From NCBI GenBank assembly GCA_964344055.1, contig CAYFLT010000015.1, positions 4,788 to 68,787 on the forward strand: a stretch of DNA of 64,000 bases, written 5' to 3'. The stretch is from OFTM10 sp964344055 (lineage in GTDB: Bacteria; Actinomycetota; Acidimicrobiia; Acidimicrobiales; Aldehydirespiratoraceae). This document shows positions 14,907 to 23,297 of the stretch, in pieces. Under the pieces are notes generated by a model, which worked only from the letters and a program-made list of their open reading frames with translations, did not search any database and had not been told where the DNA came from. Numbering within the stretch: the stretch's first letter is position 1; the number at the start of each line of letters is the position of its first letter. The translations under genes were made by a program, and so were the position numbers.

Positions 14907-15659
14907 TCAGTCGCGATAGGAGGGATCGACGCGGTCGAGCAGTTCCATCTGCTGGGCCAGATGGGCCGGGGCCATGCCGGCGAACGCCTCCCAGCCGCTC
15001 GACACCTTGTGGGCGATCTCGTCGCTCAGGATGTTCAGCGGCTGCTGGGTGGAGTAGGCCAGCACCATGGTCTTGCAGGCCCGCTCGAAGTAGTACAGGT
15101 CCTCGAACGCATCCGCGACGGTTTGGGCGGCGACGGTGACACCGTGGTTGCCCATCATGAGCACCGGCTTGTCGGCCATCACTTCCGCCAGTCGCTTGCC
15201 TTCTTCCACCTCGTCGGCGATGCCGCCGAACTCGAGGTCGTAGGCGACCCGGCCGTGGTAGCGGGCGGTGTTCTGGTCGATCGGACGGATAGTCGGGTCG
15301 GCCAGCCCGGCCAGCGCGGTGGCGTAGTCGGAGTGAACGTGGAGCAGCACCCTCGCTTCCGGGAGGGTGGCGTGGATGGTGCCGTGGATGCACCAGGCGC
15401 TCGGATCGGGCGGGTTCGGGCCGTCCATCACGGTGTCGTCGTTGGCGTCGAGCAGTAGGAGTTCACTGGCCCGGATCAGCTCGAAATGGCGCCACCGGGG
15501 ATTCATCAGGAAGTGGCTGCCATCGTCGGATACTGCGGCGCTGAAGTGGTTGGCCACCGATTCGTGCCAGCCCATCCGGGCGGCGATGCGGAAGACCGCA
15601 GCCAGTTCGGTGCGGGTCTGCTGGACGAGGCTCGTGTCGAGCCCTTCGAGAAGCGTCAT
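14907..15659 (-). CDS. class II aldolase/adducin family protein
   Basis: This 250-aa protein has the zinc-aldolase fold: GWHESVANHFSAAV at the N-terminus, LLHVHSDYATALAGL with the metal-binding His pair, and MGNHGVTVAAQTVADAFEDL with the third His. Members act as fuculose- or ribulose-phosphate aldolases or epimerases, or as decarboxylases; no sugar-phosphate genes are adjacent, so the substrate is open. The start at 15659 has an excellent Shine-Dalgarno, AGGAGGTGA, 5 nt upstream, in contrast with the many leaderless genes nearby. It is divergent from the crotonase gene. Confidence 0.82.
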   Translation of the reverse strand: MTLLEGLDTSLVQQTRTELAAVFRIAARMGWHESVANHFSAAVSDDGSHFLMNPRWRHFELIRASELLLLDANDDTVMDGPNPPDPSAWCIHGTIHATLPEARVLLHVHSDYATALAGLADPTIRPIDQNTARYHGRVAYDLEFGGIADEVEEGKRLAEVMADKPVLMMGNHGVTVAAQTVADAFEDLYYFERACKTMVLAYSTQQPLNILSDEIAHKVSSGWEAFAGMAPAHLAQQMELLDRVDPSYRD

Positions 15660-15725
15660 CGGGTCACCTCCTGATCGACGCGTGCGGATCGGCATGAGTC
15701 TCCCACGCTGGGCTAGAACACGCCC

Positions 15726-16637
15726 ATGGCTGATGCTGACTCCCCGGACCGAATCTCCGACGAGCCCGTGCTCTACGAGGAACGCGACGACATCGCGATC
15801 ATCACCCTGAATCGCCCGGAGAAGAAGAACACCCTCACCGATGCGGTGATCCAGGGGGTGGCGGACGGGATCGATGCGGCGACGAAGTCCCCCGAAGTGG
15901 CTGCAGTGGTGCTGCGAGGAGCCGGCGACACCTTCACGGCGGGCTACGACCTCACCCCCTCGACCGAGGATGGCGACATCAGTGGGTCGAGCTGGTCCAC
16001 GCCGTACGGCGCCAAAGGCCCACGGCCGCGAGAGGGTGCGTGGGATCCGGTGAGGGACTACCAGTTCATGGGCAACAACGTCCGCCGGTTCATGAAGATC
16101 TGGGAGTGCCCCAAGCCGGTGCTCGGTGAGATCAAGGGCTGGGCGGTCGGCGGCGCCACCGACATGGTGCTGTGCTGCGACCTGCTCTTCATGGCCAGTG
16201 ACGCCCACATCGGTTACGCCCCGAGCCGCATCTTCGGCACGCCCACCACCAACCTGTGGGTGTACCGGCTCGGTCTCGAGCATGCGAAGCAGTTCATCCT
16301 CACCGGCCGGGCCATCGATGCCGCCACGGCCCACCGCATCGGCCTCGTATCGCACGTGTGCGAGCCGGATGATCTGGCCGGCGCCATCGAGGCCGAAGCT
16401 CAGCGATTCGTTAACATCCCGGCCAACCAGCTGGCCCTCAACAAGATGCTGATCAACCAGGCCTTCGAGAACATGGGGCTTCGCACGTCGCAGATGCTCG
16501 GCACGTTCTTCGACGGCGTCACCCGCCACACCGAGGAGGCCTATCGCTGGGTGGAAGAGTTCGACGAGAAGGGTTTCCGCCAGGTGATCCGGGAACGTGA
16601 CGCTCCCTGGGAGGATTACGGCGAACGCCCGCGCTGA
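15726..16637 (+). CDS. enoyl-CoA hydratase/isomerase (crotonase) family protein
   Basis: This 303-aa protein has crotonase features: IAIITLNRPEKKNTLTDAVI at the N-terminus, the first oxyanion-hole segment DTFTAGYDLT and the second KGWAVGGATDMVLCCDLLF. An unusual insert of about 35 residues separates the first oxyanion segment from the helix VRRFMKIWECPKPVLGEI. The classic catalytic Glu positions are not obvious, so the reaction (hydration, isomerisation or other CoA chemistry) is undecided. TAGAAC, 6 nt before ATG 15726, may be the -10 element. It is divergent from the aldolase with 66 bp between starts. Confidence 0.83.
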   Translation: MADADSPDRISDEPVLYEERDDIAIITLNRPEKKNTLTDAVIQGVADGIDAATKSPEVAAVVLRGAGDTFTAGYDLTPSTEDGDISGSSWSTPYGAKGPRPREGAWDPVRDYQFMGNNVRRFMKIWECPKPVLGEIKGWAVGGATDMVLCCDLLFMASDAHIGYAPSRIFGTPTTNLWVYRLGLEHAKQFILTGRAIDAATAHRIGLVSHVCEPDDLAGAIEAEAQRFVNIPANQLALNKMLINQAFENMGLRTSQMLGTFFDGVTRHTEEAYRWVEEFDEKGFRQVIRERDAPWEDYGERPR

Positions 16638-16647
16638 CGAACCCCGC

Positions 16648-17922
16648 CTACTCGATTTCGGAGCCGTCGGGTCGGTAGGTGTGCCACTCGCCCGTGGGGT
16701 CGCGCCAGACGGTGAAGCCTCGTTCCTTGAACAGGTTGTGCCTCTGGCACTTCGGCCCCCCGTTTCCGGGGTTGGTTAACCCGCCGCCGGCGTGGGGCTG
16801 GGTGTGGTCGATCTGGCATTGCGATGCCGGGACCCAGCAGCCAGGGTGCGTGCAGCGCTCATCGCCCAACAGGACCGCCAGTCGGCTCGACCCGGTGAAC
16901 GCACGAGCCTCTCCCTGGTCGATGACCATGCTTCTGGCGTTCATGACGACCCGGCGGAGGTCGTCGATGAACGCGCTGGCGAGGGCTTCTCGCGGGTCGA
17001 TGGGTACGCCGTCGATGGTGGAGCAACGGAACTTCGCGACGTCGATCGGCCGCGCCGGGGCGCCAGCGAAACGAGCGATGAGCTCCTCGAGGCTTTCGGC
17101 GTGCCAGACGACGTTGTGCACGAACTTCACCGGCACCGCCGAGCGAGGGTTGTCGGCCGCGTCCTGGAAGATCTGCCACATCGCGTCAGAGGCTCGTTGG
17201 GCCGCGGTGCGAGGTAGATGCGCGGCGGTGGCCGCATCGCCGTGTTCGGCCCTGGCCTTCTCCCAGTCGGCCAGCAACTCGGCCCGGGTGTAGCGATCGA
17301 AGATCTCCTTGATCGAGACACCGGCCAAGGACGAGAAGCTGGCTTCGAGTTCCCACGTGTGCCCGAATTCGTCGTGGCGAATCGACGCTCGGCGATCGCG
17401 CTGCGCCCGTGGCTCGGGGCCGTCGGGGTCGGCGAAGTACGCCCATCGCTGCACCGCAGCCTGGTAGTCCGGGAAGATGTGGCGCTTTGCCGCGCGGATG
17501 AAGAACCGCTCGGCCTCCGCCATGTGGGGCCGGACCCGCGGGTTGGCGTGGACCCGCCCCAACAGCCGGACCTGATCGACACCGAGCTCGCCTCCCCGGA
17601 ATCGCTCGGCGAGCTCGGGAAGCTCTCGCATCACCTTGGCCGACTTCTCCCGAGCTGCGGCCTCGCCGGCGGACAGCTTCGCGACATGGCGCACCATCAC
17701 CTTGGCCGACGCGTGACCGTCGACCGCGTACTGGCCCCGCTGATCGATCGCGTCGACCAGATCGGCTTGAGCGGCCGCAATCCGCCGTCCGACCGACTCG
17801 ACCTTCTTGATGGCGTTGATGGCAGACCGGGCGTTGACCGGTTCCAGCCCCGCAGCCAGCAACTCCTCGAGCCCTTCGCTGATCTTTGTCAGGGCGTCGT
17901 CGGCACTGCTTGACACGAACAT
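16648..17922 (-). CDS. DUF222 / HNH endonuclease (13E12-repeat type)
   Basis: This 424-aa protein has an N-terminal DUF222 region (about 1-310, helical, with ADLVDAIDQRG and ELPELAERFRGGELGVDQVR) and a C-terminal HNH nuclease motif: ERCTHPGCWVPASQCQIDHT, then HAGGGLTNPGNGGPKCQRHN, with two Cys pairs for zinc and the catalytic His. Such proteins occur in many copies in actinobacterial genomes, as in the mycobacterial 13E12 family, and may be selfish or repair-related. ATG 17922 has TACTAT exactly 7 nt upstream. Confidence 0.85.
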   Translation of the reverse strand: MFVSSSADDALTKISEGLEELLAAGLEPVNARSAINAIKKVESVGRRIAAAQADLVDAIDQRGQYAVDGHASAKVMVRHVAKLSAGEAAAREKSAKVMRELPELAERFRGGELGVDQVRLLGRVHANPRVRPHMAEAERFFIRAAKRHIFPDYQAAVQRWAYFADPDGPEPRAQRDRRASIRHDEFGHTWELEASFSSLAGVSIKEIFDRYTRAELLADWEKARAEHGDAATAAHLPRTAAQRASDAMWQIFQDAADNPRSAVPVKFVHNVVWHAESLEELIARFAGAPARPIDVAKFRCSTIDGVPIDPREALASAFIDDLRRVVMNARSMVIDQGEARAFTGSSRLAVLLGDERCTHPGCWVPASQCQIDHTQPHAGGGLTNPGNGGPKCQRHNLFKERGFTVWRDPTGEWHTYRPDGSEIE

Positions 17923-17929
17923 ATGTTCG

Positions 17930-17935
17930 ATAGTA
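17930..17935 (-). promoter_or_regulatory. -10 hexamer TACTAT, leaderless-type
   Basis: On the minus strand TACTAT lies 7 nt before the ATG of the HNH endonuclease gene. It is close to the ideal TATAAT and has no Shine-Dalgarno following it. Confidence 0.6.
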
Positions 17936-18032
17936 TCCACAGTGGACGACGACACCAACCATGTCATTCGAATTTGTCACCTGTAATCCTGTGACACCGA
18001 CGGCAGTCCCGTGTCGCCGGCCGCGGCTCGGA

Positions 18033-18917
18033 TCAGAGGCCGATCCCGCTGGCGTACCGGGCGGAGTCCTCCGCGATTCGGTGCACCATCTCGCCGAGCT
18101 GGTGGTCCGAGATGATCCGGTCGACCCCGACCGCGGGGAAGCAGAACTCGTCCACCATCTCCTCGATCTCTTCGGGCTCGCGGCGGGGAAGATCCGGTTC
18201 TGCCATGAGCAGCACGCTGAGGAAGTCGGCGATCTGGACGATGTGGATGAGGTCGAGCGCCCGTGGGTCCGAGACGGACCAGGCCCGGAAGTCGTAGACG
18301 TGATGGTGGGCGACGACTTCGGTGATGATCTGGGGCACGGTCCAGACCTGGCACGCTCGGGCCCCGAGCTCGGCGTGGTCGAAGCCGAGGGTGTGGAACT
18401 CGACCGGCAGGAGCATCCGTGGGCTGTCCCAACCGCGCTCGTCGACCCGGGACAGGTCATCGGGTGCGTTGGAGAAGATCACGAAACGGCCGATGTCGTG
18501 GAGCAGACCACAGAGGTAGGCCTCACCCAAGTGGAGGTGCTCGGTCTGGGACGCCCAGGCGACGCTCTGGGCAGCGACGGCCGTCTGTATGGAGTGGATC
18601 CACAATCGCCGCGCCGACTCGGAGGTGGGGACGGCGACCGGCGTGACCTCGAGTTGTCGTTCCAGATCGGAGACCTGGTGGGTCCCGAGCCGGGTGATGG
18701 CCGTCTTGAGCTGGGTGATCGGATCGCGGGGTGCGGGCGTCCCCCCGTTGGCGGCTCTGATCAGGCGGAGAGCGAAGGTCGGATCCTCCCGCCCCAACGC
18801 GAGGACCTGTTCCCAGTAGCCGTCGGAGTCGGGATCGAGGGCGGTCAGGCGCGCGACGACGGCCGGGAGGACCGGGAGGTCCTCGAGGCAGGTCTCGATG
18901 TTCGCCGCGTACGACAT
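18033..18917 (-). CDS. HDOD domain signalling protein
   Basis: This 294-aa cytoplasmic protein matches the HDOD domain: CLEDLPVLPAVVARLTAL at the N-terminus, LRLIRAANGG, and ITQLKTAITRLGTHQV. Unlike many HDOD proteins it keeps an HD-like LCGLLHDIGRFVIFS and AHHHVYDF, so metal binding is possible. The family is linked to signalling and to control of motility or cell cycle, but no partner gene is adjacent. ATG 18917 was chosen because the domain starts within 12 residues. It is divergent from glutaminyl-tRNA synthetase. Confidence 0.8.
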   Translation of the reverse strand: MSYAANIETCLEDLPVLPAVVARLTALDPDSDGYWEQVLALGREDPTFALRLIRAANGGTPAPRDPITQLKTAITRLGTHQVSDLERQLEVTPVAVPTSESARRLWIHSIQTAVAAQSVAWASQTEHLHLGEAYLCGLLHDIGRFVIFSNAPDDLSRVDERGWDSPRMLLPVEFHTLGFDHAELGARACQVWTVPQIITEVVAHHHVYDFRAWSVSDPRALDLIHIVQIADFLSVLLMAEPDLPRREPEEIEEMVDEFCFPAVGVDRIISDHQLGEMVHRIAEDSARYASGIGL

Positions 18918-19038
18918 ACCCTCAGCTTCGGTGGGGGGCGGTCCGATTGAACACCTGCGACCGAAACCGCTGTGGCAATCTGGCACGCGGGCTCGGGTCG
19001 CGTTGTCCCGAACGACTGCCCCCGGTAGGAGTAGCGGA

Positions 19039-20751
19039 GTGACTGAGACCTCGACGGGTACGACTTCCGGATCGGCCAGCAACTCCGGCACCGATTTCAT
19101 CCGCGAGATGATCAAGAAGGACTGCTCCGACGGTCCGTACGGGGGCCGTGTCCAGACGCGTTTCCCACCGGAACCGAACGGCTACCTCCACATCGGCCAT
19201 GCGAAGGCGATCGTGTTGGACTTCGGCGTCGCCGAGGAGTTCGGTGGCACCTACAAGCTCCGATTCGACGACACCAACCCCGAGACGGCCACCGCCCGCT
19301 TCGTCGACGAGATCCTCGACGACATCCGATGGCTGGGTTACGAGCCGGACGAACCCGTCTTCGCATCCAGCTACTTCGACCAGCTGTACGAGTGGGCGGT
19401 CCAGCTGGTCCAGGCCGGGTTGGCGTACGTCGACGACCAGGACGCGGAGACGATCTCGGCCAATCGGGGCGGCTTCACCACGCCGGGTGTCGACAGCCCG
19501 TGGCGGGACCGCAGCATCGAGGAGAACCTCGACCTCTTCGCCCGTATGAAAGCGGGCGAGTTCGAGGAGGGTTCACGGGTGCTGCGGGCCAAGATCGACA
19601 TGAACCACGAGAACATGCAGATGCGTGACCCGGTGATGTACCGCATCCGCCACGCGCCGCACTACCGCACGGGCGACACCTGGCACGTCTATCCCACCTA
19701 CGACTGGGCTCACGGCCAGAGCGACGCCATCGAGGGCACCACCCATTCGTTGTGCACGCTCGAGTTCGACTCTCATCGTCCGCTCTACGACTGGTACCAC
19801 GAGAAGATCGGGCTGGGTGCGGACCGTCCGCGCCAGACCGAGTTCGCCCGGCTCAACCTCACCCACACCGTGCTGTCGAAGCGCAAGCTCAAGCAGCTGG
19901 TGGAGGAGGGGCATGTCGACGGCTGGGACGATGCCCGCATGCCCACGCTCCGAGGACTTCGGCGGCGAGGCTACCCGTCGTCCGCAATCCGTGATTTCTG
20001 CGCCCACATCGGCATCGCCCGGGTCAACGGCGTGCACGAGATCGAGCTGCTCGAGTCGTTCGTGCGCACCCATCACAACCGTCACGCGCTCCGGCGCATG
20101 GCGGTGCTCGATCCGATCGAGGTGGTCATCACCAACTGGCCCGAGGGCGAAGTCGACCAGCGCGAGGCGATCAACAATCCCGAGGACGACTCAGCCGGTA
20201 CTCGTGGAGTCCCGTTCTCCGGTCGGCTCTTCATCGAGCGTGACGACTTCATGCTCGATCCGCCGAAGAAGTTCTATCGGCTGGCGCCCGGCCGGGAGGT
20301 CCGCCTGCGGGCCGGCTACTTCATCACCTGCAACGACGTCGAGGTCGACGACGCCGGCGAGGTGGTGCGCCTGCTGTGCACCTACGACCCCGAGACCGCC
20401 GGTGGCCAGGCTCCGGACGGGCGGAAAGTGAAAGCCACCATCCACTGGGTCTCGGCGGACCACGCAGTCGATATCGCCGTGGCGCTGTACGACCGTCTGT
20501 TCACCGATGCCCACCCCGGTGCCGACGACCGCGATCCGATGGCCTCGCTCAACCCGGACTCCCGGGAGCTGCGGACGGGATGCAAGGCGGAGCCGGCAGT
20601 GCTCGACACCGCGCCTGGCGAGGTGGTCCAGTTCGAGCGGCTCGGCTACTTCGCCCGTGACCTCGACGAACGGGAGGGCGACCCGCTCTTCCACCGCACC
20701 GTCGGCCTCCGCGACGAATGGGCCAACATCCAAAAACGTCAGCAAACCTGA
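19039..20751 (+). CDS. glnS: glutaminyl-tRNA synthetase
   Basis: This 570-aa class I synthetase charges tRNA-Gln with glutamine. The N-terminus SGTDFIREMIKKDCSDGPYG leads into RFPPEPNGYLHIGHAKAIVL (HIGH motif); NLTHTVLSKRKL is the KMSKS-type motif, and TYDWAHGQSDAIEGTTHSLC is diagnostic for GlnRS over GluRS. The C-terminal anticodon-binding beta-barrels follow (EVVITNWPEGEVDQREAINN onward). GTG 19039 is preceded by GGAG-type sequence. Its stop codon lies inside a palindromic element. Most actinobacteria make Gln-tRNA by the GatCAB amidation route and lack this enzyme, so it may have been acquired by transfer. Confidence 0.93.
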   Translation: MTETSTGTTSGSASNSGTDFIREMIKKDCSDGPYGGRVQTRFPPEPNGYLHIGHAKAIVLDFGVAEEFGGTYKLRFDDTNPETATARFVDEILDDIRWLGYEPDEPVFASSYFDQLYEWAVQLVQAGLAYVDDQDAETISANRGGFTTPGVDSPWRDRSIEENLDLFARMKAGEFEEGSRVLRAKIDMNHENMQMRDPVMYRIRHAPHYRTGDTWHVYPTYDWAHGQSDAIEGTTHSLCTLEFDSHRPLYDWYHEKIGLGADRPRQTEFARLNLTHTVLSKRKLKQLVEEGHVDGWDDARMPTLRGLRRRGYPSSAIRDFCAHIGIARVNGVHEIELLESFVRTHHNRHALRRMAVLDPIEVVITNWPEGEVDQREAINNPEDDSAGTRGVPFSGRLFIERDDFMLDPPKKFYRLAPGREVRLRAGYFITCNDVEVDDAGEVVRLLCTYDPETAGGQAPDGRKVKATIHWVSADHAVDIAVALYDRLFTDAHPGADDRDPMASLNPDSRELRTGCKAEPAVLDTAPGEVVQFERLGYFARDLDEREGDPLFHRTVGLRDEWANIQKRQQT

Positions 20752-20789
20752 CAGGGTTTTGGTACCTGACACCAAAACCCTGTCAGGTT
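20745..20789. repeat. palindromic intergenic element, copy 1 (19-bp perfect stem)
   Basis: AACCTGACAGGGTTTTGGT (20745-20763), loop ACCTGAC, and its exact complement (20771-20789). The TGA of glnS (20749-20751) is part of the left arm. It sits between convergent genes and could act as a two-way terminator: each arm ends with a T- or A-rich core. A second copy lies at 26495-26539. Confidence 0.85.
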
Positions 20790-20800
20790 CGGATCCGATC

Positions 20801-20848
20801 GGTCAGATACAGAACTGGTCAGATACAGAACCGGTCAGATACAGAACT
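20801..20848. repeat. three tandem 16-bp copies of the VOC gene's 3' end
   Basis: GGTCAGATACAGAAC plus one base is repeated three times (20801, 20817, 20833). The third copy contains the stop codon and last codons (F-C-I) of the minus-strand VOC gene; the other two lie beyond its stop. Confidence 0.85.
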
Positions 20849-21269
20849 CGTTGCCTTCGGGGTCGGTCATTGTGACCCAGGTGTGGGGACCCTGGCGGCC
20901 TTCGTGGAGCACCGTTGCGCCCCGCTCGATCAATGACGCTCTGAGGGCGTCGAGGTCGGCGTCGCCGGTGCGGACGTCGAGGTGGACCCGGTTCTTCACT
21001 GCCTTCGACTCCGGCACGTGCTGAAAGTAGATCCGAGGCTGGCCCGGCCCCGGCTCTTCGCCGGGATGGATCGCGGCACCCTCCTTCCAGACGAGGGCGC
21101 CCTCGTAGACCCGGGTGTCCTCCTCGGTGGCGTGGCCCTGCTCGATCATCGCCCGGATGAACGATTCGTCCTGGGCCTCGACCTCCCAGTTCAGCGTCTC
21201 CGCCCACCAGTCCGCGAGGACGTGGGGGTCGTCGCAGTCGACGGCGATCTGGACCGAGAAGGGAGCCAT
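20835..21269 (-). CDS. VOC family protein (glyoxalase-like)
   Basis: This 144-aa single-domain protein has the betaalphabetabetabeta pattern of the vicinal oxygen chelate fold: SVQIAVDCDDPHVLADWWAE at the N-terminus and VTMTDPEGNEFCI at the end, with KNRVHLDVRTGDADLDALRA between. Many such proteins bind or modify small molecules; no substrate can be assigned. ATG 21269 has TACTGT 6 nt upstream. Its stop lies in a 16-bp tandem repeat next to the glnS palindrome. Confidence 0.75.
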   Translation of the reverse strand: MAPFSVQIAVDCDDPHVLADWWAETLNWEVEAQDESFIRAMIEQGHATEEDTRVYEGALVWKEGAAIHPGEEPGPGQPRIYFQHVPESKAVKNRVHLDVRTGDADLDALRASLIERGATVLHEGRQGPHTWVTMTDPEGNEFCI

Positions 21270-21275
21270 TCGGCG

Positions 21276-21281
21276 ACAGTA
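21276..21281 (-). promoter_or_regulatory. -10 hexamer TACTGT, leaderless-type
   Basis: On the minus strand TACTGT is 6 nt before the ATG of the VOC protein gene. Confidence 0.5.
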
Positions 21282-21321
21282 GCCCAGGGGTATTCCGCCG
21301 TCGGCCGTGATGGTCCGGCAG

Positions 21322-21327
21322 TAGGGT
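21322..21327 (+). promoter_or_regulatory. -10 hexamer TAGGGT, leaderless-type
   Basis: TAGGGT lies 6 nt before the GTG start of the MFS transporter at 21334, without a Shine-Dalgarno. Confidence 0.5.
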
Positions 21328-21333
21328 CGCTTC

Positions 21334-22587
21334 GTGGCATCTCAGGGGGAGTCCGTCTGGCGGAATCGGGACTTCTCCCTGTTGCTCGGCGGCACCACGG
21401 TGAACGGCACCGGTGACTGGCTGCTCGAGTTGGCCCTACCGGTCTATGTGTTCACCGAGACCGGCTCCGGGATCAAGACCGCGCTGGTCTACCTCTTCGG
21501 TCTCGCGGTGTCGGTCGTCTTCGGCCCGTACGGAGGAAGCCTGGCCGACCGGTGGAAGCTTCGGGCCACCCTGGTGGGAACCAACGTCCTTCAGGTCTTT
21601 GCGCTCGCTCCGTTGCTGGCCGTTACTCCGGACCGCATCTGGCCGGTGTACCTGGTGATCGTGTTGCAGGGCCTCATCGGCACGGTCAACGATCCGGCGG
21701 GCTTCGCCCTGTTGCCGCGACTCGTACGGGAAGACCAGCTGGTCGCCGCGAACTCGGCGCTCTCGGCAGGGCACTCGATCGCCCGGCTGGTCGGCGCCGC
21801 TGTCGGTGGAATCGCGGTGGCCACCGGAGGCATGACGACGGTCGTCGTGCTCGACGCGGCGACATTCGTGGTGGGAGCGCTCGCAGCTGCCCTCATGGGG
21901 GCTGCGGCGAACCAGGCACCGATCGAGTCCGGATCCGAGGACGAGTCGGACGCCTCGGTCCGGGCCGGCCTCCGCGAGGTGCGATCCCGGCCGGCGGTGG
22001 CCGCACTGATCGGAGTGCGCAGTCTGGCGATGTTCGCCTTCGGAGCATTCCCCGTGCTCTTCATCGTCTTCGTCACCGAGTATCTCGACGGTGACGGCAC
22101 CGAGGTGGGCATCATCCGAGCGGCGTCGGCGTTCGGCGGGATCGTCGCCGCAGCGGTCATCGGACGGCTCGCCGCAAAGCACCATCCCGCTGATCTCACT
22201 GCGGCCGCCTACCTGCTGTTCACGGTGGTGGCGTTCCTCTTCGTGAACGCCCCGTCGGTCACGATCGCGTTGGGCGTCTACATCGTGCTCTTCGCCCTCA
22301 CCGGATTCCCCAACGTGGCCTCGCACGTCGGCACCATGTCCGCCGCCCAAACGTTGTGTCCGGGCGATGTCATGGGTCGGGTCGGTGGGCTGATGGGCGC
22401 CGCGGGGTCGCTGGGTATGGGGTTGGGGTCCCTGGCGGCCGGCCTGTTGCTCGAGGTCTTCACCGCGAGACAGCTGTTCAACGGCCAGGTGGTGGTGTTC
22501 TTCCTGTGCGGCGTGCTGACGGCGGTCTTCGTCGCGAGGCCGGTCCGCCGGGGCGTGGCCGGCGAGGAGCTCAGCTCGACAGGGTGA
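21334..22587 (+). CDS. MFS transporter (MFS_3 / enterobactin-exporter-like)
   Basis: This 417-aa protein has about 12 hydrophobic segments and a central charged loop (residues about 188-208, ESGSEDESDAS). WRNRDFSLLLGGTTVNGTGD and the loop FGPYGGSLADRWKLRATLVG (the MFS motif between helices 2 and 3) fit the MFS_3 group of drug or siderophore exporters. The substrate is unknown. GTG 21334 is taken because of the TAGGGT hexamer 6 nt upstream. Its 3' end overlaps the convergent hotdog gene by 17 bp. Confidence 0.83.
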   Translation: MASQGESVWRNRDFSLLLGGTTVNGTGDWLLELALPVYVFTETGSGIKTALVYLFGLAVSVVFGPYGGSLADRWKLRATLVGTNVLQVFALAPLLAVTPDRIWPVYLVIVLQGLIGTVNDPAGFALLPRLVREDQLVAANSALSAGHSIARLVGAAVGGIAVATGGMTTVVVLDAATFVVGALAAALMGAAANQAPIESGSEDESDASVRAGLREVRSRPAVAALIGVRSLAMFAFGAFPVLFIVFVTEYLDGDGTEVGIIRAASAFGGIVAAAVIGRLAAKHHPADLTAAAYLLFTVVAFLFVNAPSVTIALGVYIVLFALTGFPNVASHVGTMSAAQTLCPGDVMGRVGGLMGAAGSLGMGLGSLAAGLLLEVFTARQLFNGQVVVFFLCGVLTAVFVARPVRRGVAGEELSSTG

Positions 22588-23296
22588 CGATCGCCTCGTG
22601 TTCGACTGCGGCCACCGGCCTGCCGTCGATCGAGAATCGGATGTCGACCAGTGCTCGCTCACCTGCCCGGCTGTCGAAGCGGTCGACCAGCCATGGCTCG
22701 ATGAGCAGGGCGTCGCCGGGTCGAACGGTGTCGAGATGCCAGATGCGGCTTCGGGTGTGGACCCACGGGCCGGTGACGAGGTGGACCTTGAAGACGCGGT
22801 TGGCGAGAGAGGGCCAGACGACCGGGTGGATGACGTCGTGCTCGGCGTAGAACGCGAGATCGTCACCGGCCCGCTGCCCGTAGCCGGCCCACACGTCGTC
22901 GAGGGAGACGACGAGCGGCTCCATCCGCTCACCGGAGGGGTCGTCGAGCGCGGGTGGGGAGAGGGTCGGCGCGATCCACGCACACTCTCGGCCCTCGACC
23001 GATGCCACGATCCGCGGCTGCTCCGATTCGGTGTCGGCGGCGACGGTGACGGGATCGTCCTCGATGACCGGTGCACGAAACGCCGTTTCCGCCCCACCGC
23101 CGGTGACCCAGTCGAGTCCCCAGACGCTGGTGATGGGGCGGGTCATGTAGGCATAGATCGTCGTGCCGCCGACGACCGCGCCCGGATAGCCCGCGGCGAT
23201 GCCCCCCTCGTGGGTGTGCACGGCGTTGTCGGCGTGTTCGGGGAGGTTGATCGCGTTGATCGACCAGGTTTCGAACCCGGTGGTGGCGTCGGTCAT
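22571..23296 (-). CDS. MaoC/hotdog-fold-like protein of unknown function
   Basis: This 241-aa protein probably holds two hotdog folds: NAVHTHEGGIAAGYPGAVVG followed by GGTTIYAYMTRPITSVWG resembles MaoC dehydratase or acyl-ACP thioesterase helix segments, and the C-terminal half (RSRIWHLDTVRPGDALLIEP) resembles a second copy. It starts one base after the stop of the carboxylesterase (TGA-C-ATG), so the two are one operon and may act on the same ester or thioester. Catalytic residues are not clear. Confidence 0.55.
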   Translation of the reverse strand: MTDATTGFETWSINAINLPEHADNAVHTHEGGIAAGYPGAVVGGTTIYAYMTRPITSVWGLDWVTGGGAETAFRAPVIEDDPVTVAADTESEQPRIVASVEGRECAWIAPTLSPPALDDPSGERMEPLVVSLDDVWAGYGQRAGDDLAFYAEHDVIHPVVWPSLANRVFKVHLVTGPWVHTRSRIWHLDTVRPGDALLIEPWLVDRFDSRAGERALVDIRFSIDGRPVAAVEHEAIVTLSS

Positions 23297-23297
23297 G

